Of a stretch of DNA of 64,000 bases, positions 25,696 through 32,210 are shown one piece after another; positions within the stretch are counted from its first letter, which is position 1, and the number at the start of each line of letters is the position of its first letter. Made by a program: the position numbers and the translations under genes. The notes under the pieces are model-generated. The model worked only from the letters and a program-made list of their open reading frames with translations, had not been told where the DNA came from and searched no databases. Origin of the DNA: Allohahella sp002354735 (GTDB lineage Bacteria; Pseudomonadota; Gammaproteobacteria; Pseudomonadales; Oleiphilaceae); contig NZ_CP172312.1 in assembly GCF_047946665.1 (NCBI RefSeq), positions 558,001 to 622,000 on the forward strand, given 5' to 3'.

Positions 25696-25974
25696 ATGAT
25701 ACGTAGCTTCAAGCACAAGGGACTGGCCAAGTTTTTCAAGACCGGCAACACTGCGGGTATACAGGCAGATCATGTCAAAAGGCTGAGGCTTGTCCTCGCG
25801 ACACTAAATGCCGCCAGTGCTGTTAAGGACATGGATTTGCCAGGGCTCCGTCTTCATCAGCTCGTGGGCAATCGATCAGGCGTCTGGTCTGTCACTGTAA
25901 GCGGTAACTGGCGGGTTACCTTTCGGTTCGAAGACGGCGATGCTGAAATCGTGAATTACGAGGACTACCATTGA
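25696..25974 (+). CDS. higB: Cassette 4: HigB/RelE-family toxin
   Basis: 92 residues matching the HigB (RelE-superfamily) mRNA interferase: MIRSFKHKGLAKFFKTGNTAGIQ at the start, LRLHQLVGNRSGVWSVTVSGNWRVTFRF in the core, and NYEDYH at the end. These toxins cut mRNA at the ribosome. The antitoxin gene follows 9 bp downstream in the reverse order typical of hig systems. The 45 bp between the cassette start and the ATG should hold the promoter, since integron toxin-antitoxin cassettes usually carry their own. Confidence 0.92.
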   Translation: MIRSFKHKGLAKFFKTGNTAGIQADHVKRLRLVLATLNAASAVKDMDLPGLRLHQLVGNRSGVWSVTVSGNWRVTFRFEDGDAEIVNYEDYH

Positions 25975-25983
25975 GGCCTACCT

Positions 25984-26271
25984 ATGATGATGCATAACCC
26001 TCCCCATCCAGGTGAAATTATTCGAGAGCTCTGCTTAGAGCCTCTTGAGCTATCTGTCACAGCAGCAGCAGAGGCGCTTGGCGTTAGCAGGAAAACCCTC
26101 AGTGCTTTGCTTAACGGTAAAGCTGGTATCAGCCCGGAGATGGCGGTGCGGCTTTCCATTGCATTTGGCACATCTGCTGAGACTTGGTTAAACCAGCAAA
26201 CACAGTATGAGTTGTGGCACGCTGAGCAGCATCGGCACGAGTTGTCTGTGAAGAGGCTGGTAGCAGCGTAG
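25984..26271 (+). CDS. higA: Cassette 4: HigA-family antitoxin
   Basis: 95 residues with the HigA signature HPGEIIRELCLEPLELSVTAAAEALGVSRKTLSALLNGKAGISPEMAVRLSIAFGTSAETWLNQQ trimmed here to its key blocks PGEII, a helix-turn-helix (AAEALGVSRKTLSALLNG) and AETWL. It neutralises HigB and represses the pair. It is complete and in frame. Such modules stabilise cassette arrays against loss, which is known for other chromosomal integrons and inferred here. Confidence 0.93.
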   Translation: MMMHNPPHPGEIIRELCLEPLELSVTAAAEALGVSRKTLSALLNGKAGISPEMAVRLSIAFGTSAETWLNQQTQYELWHAEQHRHELSVKRLVAA

Positions 26272-26277
26272 TCGCAT

Positions 26278-26395
26278 CACGTAACCAGTTGCTGCAACCG
26301 ACATACGCGCTTCCACGGACTTTGCGCATGTCGCTTCGCGCCATTGTCGCGCAAAACCCGCTCCAGCGCGCATGCGGCTGAGTAAGGCGTTAGGG
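26278..26395 (+). repeat. attC site of cassette 4
   Basis: The left core ACGTAAC differs by one base from the reverse complement of the cassette start GTTATGT. The right core is GTTAGGG (26389-26395) after GGCTGAGTAAGGC. The long interior (GCGCGCATGCGG pairs partly with the left CATACGCGC) suggests a large bulged hairpin. The site is ~118 bp. Confidence 0.75.
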
Positions 26396-26397
26396 CT

Positions 26398-26877
26398 ATG
26401 ACTTTGCATAGGAAAGTGCTCACTTTGATCGCAGGGGTATTCTTTCTTACAAGCCTTGTATCACCGGCTGTAAGCTACTCCCATCAGTACCAGCAGAGTT
26501 TCAAGGTTTTTTTGCCGGGCTGGGATTTGTTCGTGCAAGGGCTCTTGCTGTCAATAATGGGCATCATCACTTTGGATTTTGGGGCAATCTGGCGCTGCCT
26601 GCCATGGTTCGGTAACCTGCTATTTGTTGTCGCTACAGTTCACTTCATGCGCGGGCTGGACAGGAGGGCAACGGTTTTTTCCTTTTTGGCTGCTGTTTGC
26701 ATGCTTTTCTATGCGATAGAACCTTCAGCTTTCCCAACCGAGAGGGTAGGGGGAGGCTTGGCTGAGGAGGCCGTTCAAGTGCAAAGGGGCTATTTTTTCT
26801 GGCTTTCGGCACCAGCAGTAGTCTTTGTAGCCAGTGTTACGCTGCTAATTAGCAAAGCCGGGGATAGGCGGCCCTAA
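26398..26877 (+). CDS. Cassette 5: four-helix membrane protein
   Basis: 159 residues of no recognised family. Hydrophobic segments lie at about residues 8-26 (VLTLIAGVFFLTSLVSPAV), 44-60 (LFVQGLLLSIMGIITLD), 70-110 and 133-152 (FFWLSAPAVVFVASVTLLIS), suggesting four membrane helices in the inner membrane. The ATG is 9 bp from the cassette start. The stop codon TAA is part of the left attC core CCCTAAC, which exactly matches the cassette start GTTAGGG. The gene looks intact. Confidence 0.65.
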   Translation: MTLHRKVLTLIAGVFFLTSLVSPAVSYSHQYQQSFKVFLPGWDLFVQGLLLSIMGIITLDFGAIWRCLPWFGNLLFVVATVHFMRGLDRRATVFSFLAAVCMLFYAIEPSAFPTERVGGGLAEEAVQVQRGYFFWLSAPAVVFVASVTLLISKAGDRRP

Positions 26878-26892
26878 CAAGCTGCAAGGCCT
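26872..26892 (+). repeat. Truncated attC stub of cassette 5
   Basis: CCCTAACAAGCTGC is a normal attC left end, but the site stops here and continues directly into antitoxin relic sequence, with no right core until 27247. Confidence 0.6.
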
Positions 26893-27138
26893 CAGTGAAA
26901 TCAAAGAGTACAAGAAGGGCAATCTTGGTCTCGTACTCGTGAGCTCGCTGAACCATCTCCACCACAGGTAATCCGCACAAAGCTCAGGCTTACCCAGTCT
27001 GCGTTTGCCGGACTTATGGGGGTCAGCATTCGCACGCTACAAGACTGGGAGCAGGGGCGCCGCGAGCCTCAAGGCCCTGCTGTGGCTCTACTTCGGATAG
27101 CTGAGCAGCATCCAGAAGTATTTGGCCAGCTTTACTGA
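26882..27138 (+). pseudogene. Relic of a HigA-type (XRE) antitoxin gene
   Basis: Reading begins without a start codon as LQGLSEIKEYKKGNLGL, shifts frame between about 26925 and 26945, then continues RTRELAEPSPPQVIRTKLRL and the helix-turn-helix TQSAFAGLMGVSIRTLQDWEQG to a stop at 27136-27138. The C-terminal motif RREPQGPAVALLRIAEQHPEVF is typical of antitoxins paired with RelE/HigB-2 toxins. The toxin gene and the 5' part are missing. The piece still owns a complete attC at its 3' end. Confidence 0.75.
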
Positions 27139-27150
27139 TGTCGAAGCTCG

Positions 27151-27253
27151 ATGTAACAAACGCTAGCAGCGGACAAAGCCTTGCCGTCACCTTTTGTGCC
27201 AGTGGGCAAAAAAGCCGCCATCAAGACTTCGCGCGCTGAAGCGGGCGTTACAT
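27151..27253 (+). repeat. attC site following the antitoxin relic
   Basis: ATGTAAC (27151-27157) opens the site and GTTACAT (27247-27253) closes it. CGCTAGCAGCGGAC pairs with GCGCGCTGAAGCG around a ~75-nt centre. The left core implies that the lost original cassette start was GTTACAT, the same as the next cassette. Confidence 0.82.
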
Positions 27254-27277
27254 GCAAAGAATCCACCGTCTAGCGGC

Positions 27278-27305
27278 TTGACTGTAGTATCAATAGTGAT
27301 ACTAT
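27278..27305 (+). promoter_or_regulatory. Promoter and palindromic operator of hicAB
   Basis: TTGACT (27278-27283) and TACTAT (27300-27305) form -35/-10 elements 16 bp apart. A perfect palindrome, TAGTATCA-ATAG-TGATACTA (27285-27304), fills the spacer and -10. This is the expected place for autorepression by the HicB ribbon-helix-helix domain. The start of transcription would fall near the ATG at 27313, so the message may be nearly leaderless. Confidence 0.65.
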
Positions 27306-27312
27306 TATGTTT

Positions 27313-27564
27313 ATGGCTAAACTCGACGACATCCTCAAATCGATGCGAGACAACCCGAAAGGGGTTCGCTTCTCTGACTTGTGCAAAGTATGCGATCTGT
27401 ATTTCGGCGAGCCGCGTCAATCTGGGTCTAGCCACCGGGTCTACAAGACGCCATGGCTTGGAGACCCTCGCGTTAACATTCAGAATGCGAAAGGCAAAGC
27501 CAAGGCATATCAAGTGAAGCAGGTGCTGCAGGCAATAGAGCGGCTGGAGGTGAAAAATGGATAG
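27313..27564 (+). CDS. hicA: Cassette 6: HicA-family toxin
   Basis: 83 residues (an ATG at 27307 would add two). The small double-stranded-RNA-binding-like fold is suggested by MRDNPKGVRFSDLCKVCDLYFG, the conserved histidine in GSSHRVYKTP, and the final KAYQVKQVLQAIERLEVKNG. HicA toxins block translation by acting on mRNA. It overlaps hicB by 8 bp, so expression is coupled. It is slightly longer than the minimal HicA because of the DLCKVCDLYF helix. Confidence 0.85.
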   Translation: MAKLDDILKSMRDNPKGVRFSDLCKVCDLYFGEPRQSGSSHRVYKTPWLGDPRVNIQNAKGKAKAYQVKQVLQAIERLEVKNG

Positions 27565-27883
27565 GGCAATTGATCGATATACGTATCGAGTTACCTGGTC
27601 TGAAGATGATCAAGAGCATGTAGGGCTGTGCGTTGAATTTCCGAGCTTGAGTTGGTTAGAAAAGACACCCGAAAAGGCGCTCAAAGGTATCCGGGCTTTG
27701 GTTAGAGACTGCATCAAAGATCTACAGGAGGAAAATCAGCCTGTCCCTGATCCCATAGCTACCAAGGTGTTCAGCGGTAAATTTATGGTGCGCGTTCCAC
27801 CCGATATTCACCGCTCGCTCGTGATGCAAGCTGCTGAGTCTGGTGTCAGTCTGAATCGTTTGATTTCGAGTAAGCTGCATTGA
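27557..27883 (+). CDS. hicB: Cassette 6: HicB-family antitoxin
   Basis: 108 residues. The N-terminal partial RNase H-like fold (YRVTWSEDDQEHVGLCVEFPSLSWLEKTPEKALKGI) binds and inhibits HicA. The C-terminal ~35 residues (GKFMVRVPPDIHRSLVMQAAESGVSLNRLI) are a ribbon-helix-helix DNA-binding unit that should bind the palindrome upstream. The pair appears intact. Confidence 0.9.
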   Translation: MDRAIDRYTYRVTWSEDDQEHVGLCVEFPSLSWLEKTPEKALKGIRALVRDCIKDLQEENQPVPDPIATKVFSGKFMVRVPPDIHRSLVMQAAESGVSLNRLISSKLH

Positions 27884-27886
27884 CCC

Positions 27887-27999
27887 ATGTAACAAGGCCC
27901 TGTTGACGGACCTTCACTCCGTGAGCTGGATTGCGAGTGGCTGCGCCACTTTACCGCAATCCAGCTCACTACGTTCGGCCGCAAAGGGCGGCGTTAAGT
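27887..27999 (+). repeat. attC site of cassette 6
   Basis: ATGTAAC (27887-27893) exactly complements this cassette's start GTTACAT. The site ends GGGCGGC then GTTAAGT (27993-27999). An internal repeat GTGAGCTGGATTGCG pairs with CGCAATCCAGCTCAC, making a long central stem. Confidence 0.87.
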
Positions 28000-28023
28000 A
28001 TTCACCTAGGCGAGGATCTGACC

Positions 28024-28392
28024 ATGGATTTGGAATTTGAGCCAGGCCAAAACATTGCAATGAAAATCCCTGCGCACGAGTACGAAGATACCGTACGTTT
28101 CTACCGAGAAGTTTTGCGGTTTAAAGAAATTGCTGGAAGTGGCGCGCACGACACCTCGAAATTTGAGTTTGGCGATAAAGTGCTTTGGCTAGATCGTGTG
28201 TCGAGCTTGAGTCAGTCTGAAATATGGTTAGAAGTCGTCGCTAGTGATATCGGCAAGGCTGCTGAATACCTTAAAGAGCAAGGCTGTCATCGTCGGGAAG
28301 AGATTGAGCCGCTTCCAGATGGGCTTAAGGCATTCTGGATTTCTAGCCCGTCGAATATTATTCACCTAGTTTCCAGTAATTATGATACGTAA
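28024..28392 (+). CDS. Cassette 7: VOC (glyoxalase-like) family protein
   Basis: 122 residues from the ATG behind GCGAGGATC. A beta-alpha-beta-beta-beta unit pattern is visible: AMKIPAHEYEDTVRFYREVLRFKEI, then a second half with WLEVVASDIGKAAEYLKEQGC and HLVSSNYDT. Members range from dioxygenases to antibiotic-binding proteins such as those for bleomycin or fosfomycin. The usual metal ligands cannot be assigned with confidence, so enzyme activity is open. The stop lies in the left core of the following attC. Confidence 0.75.
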   Translation: MDLEFEPGQNIAMKIPAHEYEDTVRFYREVLRFKEIAGSGAHDTSKFEFGDKVLWLDRVSSLSQSEIWLEVVASDIGKAAEYLKEQGCHRREEIEPLPDGLKAFWISSPSNIIHLVSSNYDT

Positions 28393-28637
28393 CAAGCAGC
28401 TGTTGTCGGACGCAACTACGCTAGCACTCCGGTGCGCCGCAAGGCCTGGGCATCTTCCCGACAACTATCATTGCATGGATCCGGAGCTTGTGCGGCTACT
28501 AAAGATTCGGGTGTCGAAGCACATTCGGATTTGGTGAGGCGCAGCACGTATCAAGTCGCTTGAATGCTTTCCGGCCCTTTGGTCCTCCAGCAGACAGTCA
28601 AAGCTGCGCCTGTCTCCTGTTTAGCGAAACGTTATGC
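28386..28637 (+). repeat. Oversized attC-like stretch after cassette 7
   Basis: A left core ACGTAAC (28387-28393) is followed by ~240 bp before the next right core GTTATGC (28631-28637). Two inverted repeats are nested: GTTGTCGG / CCCGACAAC (first half) and AGGCGCAGC / GCTGCGCCT (second half). This looks like two attC sites fused around a short gene-less cassette whose internal GTT core has decayed. No gene was seen in the stretch. Confidence 0.6.
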
Positions 28638-28646
28638 GGTTAGATC

Positions 28647-28979
28647 ATGCCTAGACTCTTCAAAGGGCTCGATGAGGTCGGCGGATATCTGCTTGCGAAC
28701 GTCTTACGGGCCCTTTGCGGGACCTTTTTCTATGTCTGCTTGATAACGGTAGTATTTCAGCTTGTTCTGGCTCACCACGATGAATTTCGGCAATGGTACG
28801 CTGACTTGCTGTTCTACCAAGCCGACGCAGCGGCGGATTTCAACACTTTCGCTGGAGCTGCTGCTGGTATGTTAGGCGCGTTGCTTTACCTAATCATCCC
28901 TATACGTCATTTTGCAATCCTGTTACTCCCTTGGATCTTTTTCGTGGGAGGAGGAATCATTATTGCAGTACTCGCATAA
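28647..28979 (+). CDS. Cassette 8: small membrane protein
   Basis: 110 residues with three hydrophobic segments: ~18-43 (VLRALCGTFFYVCLITVVFQLVL), ~68-85 (FAGAAAGMLGALLYLII) and ~90-109 (ILLLPWIFFVGGGIIIAVLA). No family was recognised. It starts 16 bp inside the cassette and ends in GCATAAC, the exact complement of its start GTTATGC, so its cassette status is secure. Confidence 0.65.
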   Translation: MPRLFKGLDEVGGYLLANVLRALCGTFFYVCLITVVFQLVLAHHDEFRQWYADLLFYQADAAADFNTFAGAAAGMLGALLYLIIPIRHFAILLLPWIFFVGGGIIIAVLA

Positions 28980-29180
28980 CCAGCGCCTGCAGTGCCGCTA
29001 TGAACGTTGCGCGCTGAGACGTGCGTCAAGCATACAAGCATCGCGGTCATTGTTCTGAGGAGACTGAAATAAACAGTACAACTAGAACTGAATACATTCA
29101 TTACGGGCAACTCGTTGCCGAGGTACGAGCCGCACCGTTAACGAGGTAGAAGAGGAACCGCTAAACGCAGCTGCCTCACG
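28973..29180 (+). repeat. Terminal attC remnant and end of the array
   Basis: GCATAAC (28973-28979) opens a normal attC left arm (CAGCGCCTGCAGTGCCG). No right arm with a fitting GTT core follows at the usual distance; the nearest candidate is GTTAACG near 29137. The ~230 bp up to the cupin gene hold no gene that can be supported. The site is probably broken, marking the end of the integron. Confidence 0.5.
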
Positions 29181-29214
29181 TGAGAATTGAGAGCGCTCTC
29201 GCACACTAACGGTG

Positions 29215-29883
29215 TCAGCCAAGAAGGTGCCCTGTCTTCACATAAATAACCGCGCCCTCCTCCATGGTGAAGGGGCGATGCTGGCTCAGGTGCGGGTTGC
29301 GTAGCCACGAACCCCTGGGGTAGCTGCCATGCTCATCATGGAACACGCCGTCCAGCACCAATATCTCCTCACCACCCCAGTGGCGGTGGGCATTGAACTG
29401 AGTGTTCGGTGCCCATTTCACCAACGCCACATGCTCAGTCTCGAACTCATGCAGCGGCATGACTGTAAGGCCTGCTACAGAGCCTTGTATCCAGGGCTGA
29501 GTGGTAGTGTCGATCACCTTCTGCTGTGTGTCGGATGGGCTGAACTGGCGCAATTTCACGAATATGGTGGCGCCCTCCTTGCCGATTTTTGGTGTGTGAG
29601 ATGAGCCGATCGGATTGCGGACATAAGTGCCTCTTGCGTAGGACTGATGCTCATCAGCGAAGACACCTTCGAGAACAAGAAATTCTTCACCACCTTCGTG
29701 GGTGTGCGATGAGAATTCACTATAAGGCTCGTAGCGAACGATCGAAGTCGCTCGTGCAACTTCATCGCCGATCCTGTCCAGCATCATGCGCTCTACACCC
29801 TTCATTGGTGATTCAACCCAACGGTATTCATCGGGCCTGATCACGATGCGCTGTTCGAAGTCCGCATTGATAAATGTAGTCAT
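29215..29883 (-). CDS. Double-cupin protein, ChrR C-domain-like
   Basis: 222 residues with two cupin repeats of the anti-sigma ChrR type. Each has the metal motif: SSHTHEGGEEFLVLEGVFADEH in the first and NAHRHWGGEEILVLDGVFHDEH in the second, each followed by GTYVRNP or GSWLRNP. Such proteins bind Zn or another metal; no sigma-binding N-domain is present. Its start overlaps the stop of the upstream metallo-hydrolase gene by 4 bp (ATGA), so the two form one operon under the divergent MerR-type promoter. Confidence 0.88.
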   Translation of the reverse strand: MTTFINADFEQRIVIRPDEYRWVESPMKGVERMMLDRIGDEVARATSIVRYEPYSEFSSHTHEGGEEFLVLEGVFADEHQSYARGTYVRNPIGSSHTPKIGKEGATIFVKLRQFSPSDTQQKVIDTTTQPWIQGSVAGLTVMPLHEFETEHVALVKWAPNTQFNAHRHWGGEEILVLDGVFHDEHGSYPRGSWLRNPHLSQHRPFTMEEGAVIYVKTGHLLG

Positions 29884-30749
29884 GGCAAGACACCTTGATT
29901 TCGGTTGGAAACGACGGACTGGCGAGCAGTCTCGCCAGAACTGCTGCCCCCGGGTGCGCGCGTGGATGCCGGAGACTGACGAAGATCAAGCGCTATAGTC
30001 TCACCATCTTCCGGGATGATGAAGCGATCAGTCAGACTATGTTCAACTAATAGCTGTGCAAGGTCCTTACGCGTGATCCGGCAATGATCCAGCGCATCCA
30101 TGTGATTGGCGATAATCTTCCCCGTACTCAGCGATGCCAGTTCGATAATCTCTTCCTCGTTCAAAAGCAGCGGCGCGCCCACGTCGAATTGTGCCTTCCC
30201 AGTCGGAGCAACGATGTAGTCGGGCTGTTGTGTGCTGACAAACTCCCGTATTACATCCGTTAGAATCGTGTCGCCCATAAGATAGAGGCTTGGCTCATTC
30301 TCCAGCTGAATGAAGTAGCCAACTCCATGCTCCATGAAGGGCGTGAGCCAGCCCGTCGTGTGCCTGGCGGGGATCTGCTCGATGGTGCCGGTGAAAAAGG
30401 TACTCACTCTGTCTTTCAGCGCCTGTGCGGGAATGCCCTTTTTTTGCAGGTAGCCTGCATCATGAGTCGTGCAAAAAGTGGTAATGCTGTGCTTGCGCAG
30501 CCAGTGCACGCCAGCTCTGTCGAGATGGTCGAAGTGCCCCTTCTGACAGTGGGTGATCAGGGCGTAGTTGACCTGCTGCTTCAAGTCATGAAAGGTCTCA
30601 GGCAGTTCGACCAGCGGATTTCGCTGATTGCTCTTGAAGTAGCGGAGCTTGGGCAGGGCGGATTGTCTGGCGAGCATGGGGTCTACCAGAATATGGAAGT
30701 CTCGGGTTTCAATGATCAGGGTGGCACTTCTGATTTGGGTGATTTTCAT
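29880..30749 (-). CDS. Metallo-beta-lactamase-fold hydrolase (UlaG-like)
   Basis: 289 residues. The fold is shown by MKITQIRSATLIIETRDFHILVDPML, the ligand motif THCQKGHFDHLD (a variant of HxHxDH in which the first His is replaced by a Cys-Gln-Lys-Gly run), and later LYLMGDTI and IIANHMDALDH. The substrate is unknown. First gene of a two-gene operon with the cupin protein. The C-terminal ~30 residues are Ser/Gly/Pro rich and probably disordered. Confidence 0.85.
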   Translation of the reverse strand: MKITQIRSATLIIETRDFHILVDPMLARQSALPKLRYFKSNQRNPLVELPETFHDLKQQVNYALITHCQKGHFDHLDRAGVHWLRKHSITTFCTTHDAGYLQKKGIPAQALKDRVSTFFTGTIEQIPARHTTGWLTPFMEHGVGYFIQLENEPSLYLMGDTILTDVIREFVSTQQPDYIVAPTGKAQFDVGAPLLLNEEEIIELASLSTGKIIANHMDALDHCRITRKDLAQLLVEHSLTDRFIIPEDGETIALDLRQSPASTRAPGGSSSGETARQSVVSNRNQGVLP

Positions 30750-30772
30750 CGGATCTCCTCAGCGATGAAACC

Positions 30773-30803
30773 ATGGTAAAGTATGGATTAACTCCACAGT
30801 CAA
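30773..30803 (-). promoter_or_regulatory. MerR-type promoter for the MBL-cupin operon
   Basis: On the minus strand TTGACT (30803-30798) and TACCAT (30778-30773) are separated by 19 bp, the overlong spacer typical of MerR-activated promoters. An imperfect dyad (ACTGTGGA / TCCATACT) lies in the spacer. The regulator gene starts on the other side, divergent. Confidence 0.7.
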
Positions 30804-30844
30804 TGCCTGCCGTTCACGCTGCAGAAAACCCGGAGGCGCTACAG

Positions 30845-31177
30845 ATGAAAATTGCTGAGTTTGAGAGGGTGGCTGGGGTGTCACGTGACACCCTGCGCTA
30901 TTACGAGAAGATCGGACTGCTGAGCCGCCCCGAGCGATCAGCGAACGGCTATAGACGCTATGGAAAGGCGCACATCCAGGAGTTGGCCTTCATCGAACGT
31001 GGCAAGGCCATCGGCTTCACCCTTGCTGAAATCAAAAGGGGATACGAGCAGTACAAAAAACTGGGTAAGTTGTGTCCCGAGTTCAGGCAACAGTTGAATG
31101 ACAAGCGAGCGATGCTGAGCCTGCGTGTTTCCGAGGATCAGAACGCGATCAGGCAAATCGACAAGATGCTGAAGTAG
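30845..31177 (+). CDS. MerR-family transcriptional regulator
   Basis: 110 residues from the ATG giving MKIAEFERVAGVSRDTLRYYEKIGLL, the standard MerR start (a frame back to 30773 would overlap the operator). The winged helix continues YRRYGKAHIQELAFIERGKAIGFTLAEIK, then a C-terminal dimer coil. There is one Cys (KLCPEF), so metal sensing like CueR or ZntR is not evident. It probably controls the divergent MBL-cupin operon through the 19-bp-spacer promoter between them. Confidence 0.88.
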   Translation: MKIAEFERVAGVSRDTLRYYEKIGLLSRPERSANGYRRYGKAHIQELAFIERGKAIGFTLAEIKRGYEQYKKLGKLCPEFRQQLNDKRAMLSLRVSEDQNAIRQIDKMLK

Positions 31178-31197
31178 TCCACAGCGCAGCGTACTGA

Positions 31198-32109
31198 TTA
31201 CAAAGCGCCCTTGCTCGCCAAGATCACACTCTGGCGGCGTTGCACATATGCCAGAGCAGAGGGGTGCACTGCACCGCTGCTGCCGGTTTCAAGCCAGCGA
31301 CGCACGCGATCAGCATCGCCGATGTGCGAACGTTTGCCGAACGAGTCCAATAGCACTATAGCCAAGCGGCGTTTCTGGATTTCGGCTTGTAGTAAGAGGC
31401 AACGGCCTGCGGGGTTGGTGAAGCCAGTCTTGCTCGCATCGATGCGCCAATTCGACGCCCGAACAAGGGGGTTGGTATTGTAGAAGGCACGCACATGCCT
31501 CGGAGAGCGGAAATGGAAGTCTTTCTTTGGGGTAATGCTGAGCGCTGAAATCAAAGGATTGTTTGCGGATGCCTGTATCAGCAAAGCCAGATCACGTGGC
31601 GTGGACACGTTGCCGGCGGCTAAACCGGTTGGCTCAACGAAGTGACTGTTCCGCATGCCCAGCGCCGCGGCTTTAACATTCATGGCTTTAATAAAAGCAT
31701 CGTAACCACCACTGTATCGGTGCGCCAAAGTGGCGGCCGCGCGATTTTCAGATGCCATCAGCGCCAGTAGCAGCATGTCACGGCGCTGTAATTGGCTACC
31801 GATGCGCACATGGGAAAAGACGTTCTTCATTTCTGCAGTCTGCGCGACGTCAACCGTAATCCATTCATCAAGTGAGGCCTTGTCCAGATCATCCAGTACA
31901 ACCAACGCAGTCATCATCTTGGTTACCGAGGCAATGGGTACAACCGCATCGGGATTACGTGAGTACAGAATCTCATTGGTGTTCAGGTCCATGATCAATG
32001 CATTCACCGAAGCTAACTGCAGCTTCGCAGGATCCGGTGTAACAGTTTGTGCGTGAACGAAAGTGGAGGCAAACAGCGACAAGACGACCAGAACGAAAAA
32101 AGTCCGCAC
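31198..32109 (-). CDS. pbpG: D-alanyl-D-alanine endopeptidase PbpG (PBP7)
   Basis: Low-molecular-weight penicillin-binding protein that cleaves D-Ala-mDAP crosslinks in periplasmic peptidoglycan. A signal peptide ends at FVHAQ. The serine-protease-like triad motifs are complete: SVTK (SxxK), SEN (SxN) and SKTGF (KTG). The 303-residue length is normal. It is divergent from the PBP-like gene 101 bp away, a pairing that suggests coordinated wall remodelling. Confidence 0.92.
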   Translation of the reverse strand: MRTFFVLVVLSLFASTFVHAQTVTPDPAKLQLASVNALIMDLNTNEILYSRNPDAVVPIASVTKMMTALVVLDDLDKASLDEWITVDVAQTAEMKNVFSHVRIGSQLQRRDMLLLALMASENRAAATLAHRYSGGYDAFIKAMNVKAAALGMRNSHFVEPTGLAAGNVSTPRDLALLIQASANNPLISALSITPKKDFHFRSPRHVRAFYNTNPLVRASNWRIDASKTGFTNPAGRCLLLQAEIQKRRLAIVLLDSFGKRSHIGDADRVRRWLETGSSGAVHPSALAYVQRRQSVILASKGAL

Positions 32110-32210
32110 AAAAATATCTCGAAATATAATGGAATAAGGCGCAGCAGTTGGACTACTTTTGGTGTAACCCTTTTAGTCTAGTGTGCTTTATAGAGTAGTA
32201 CTAAAAAAAT

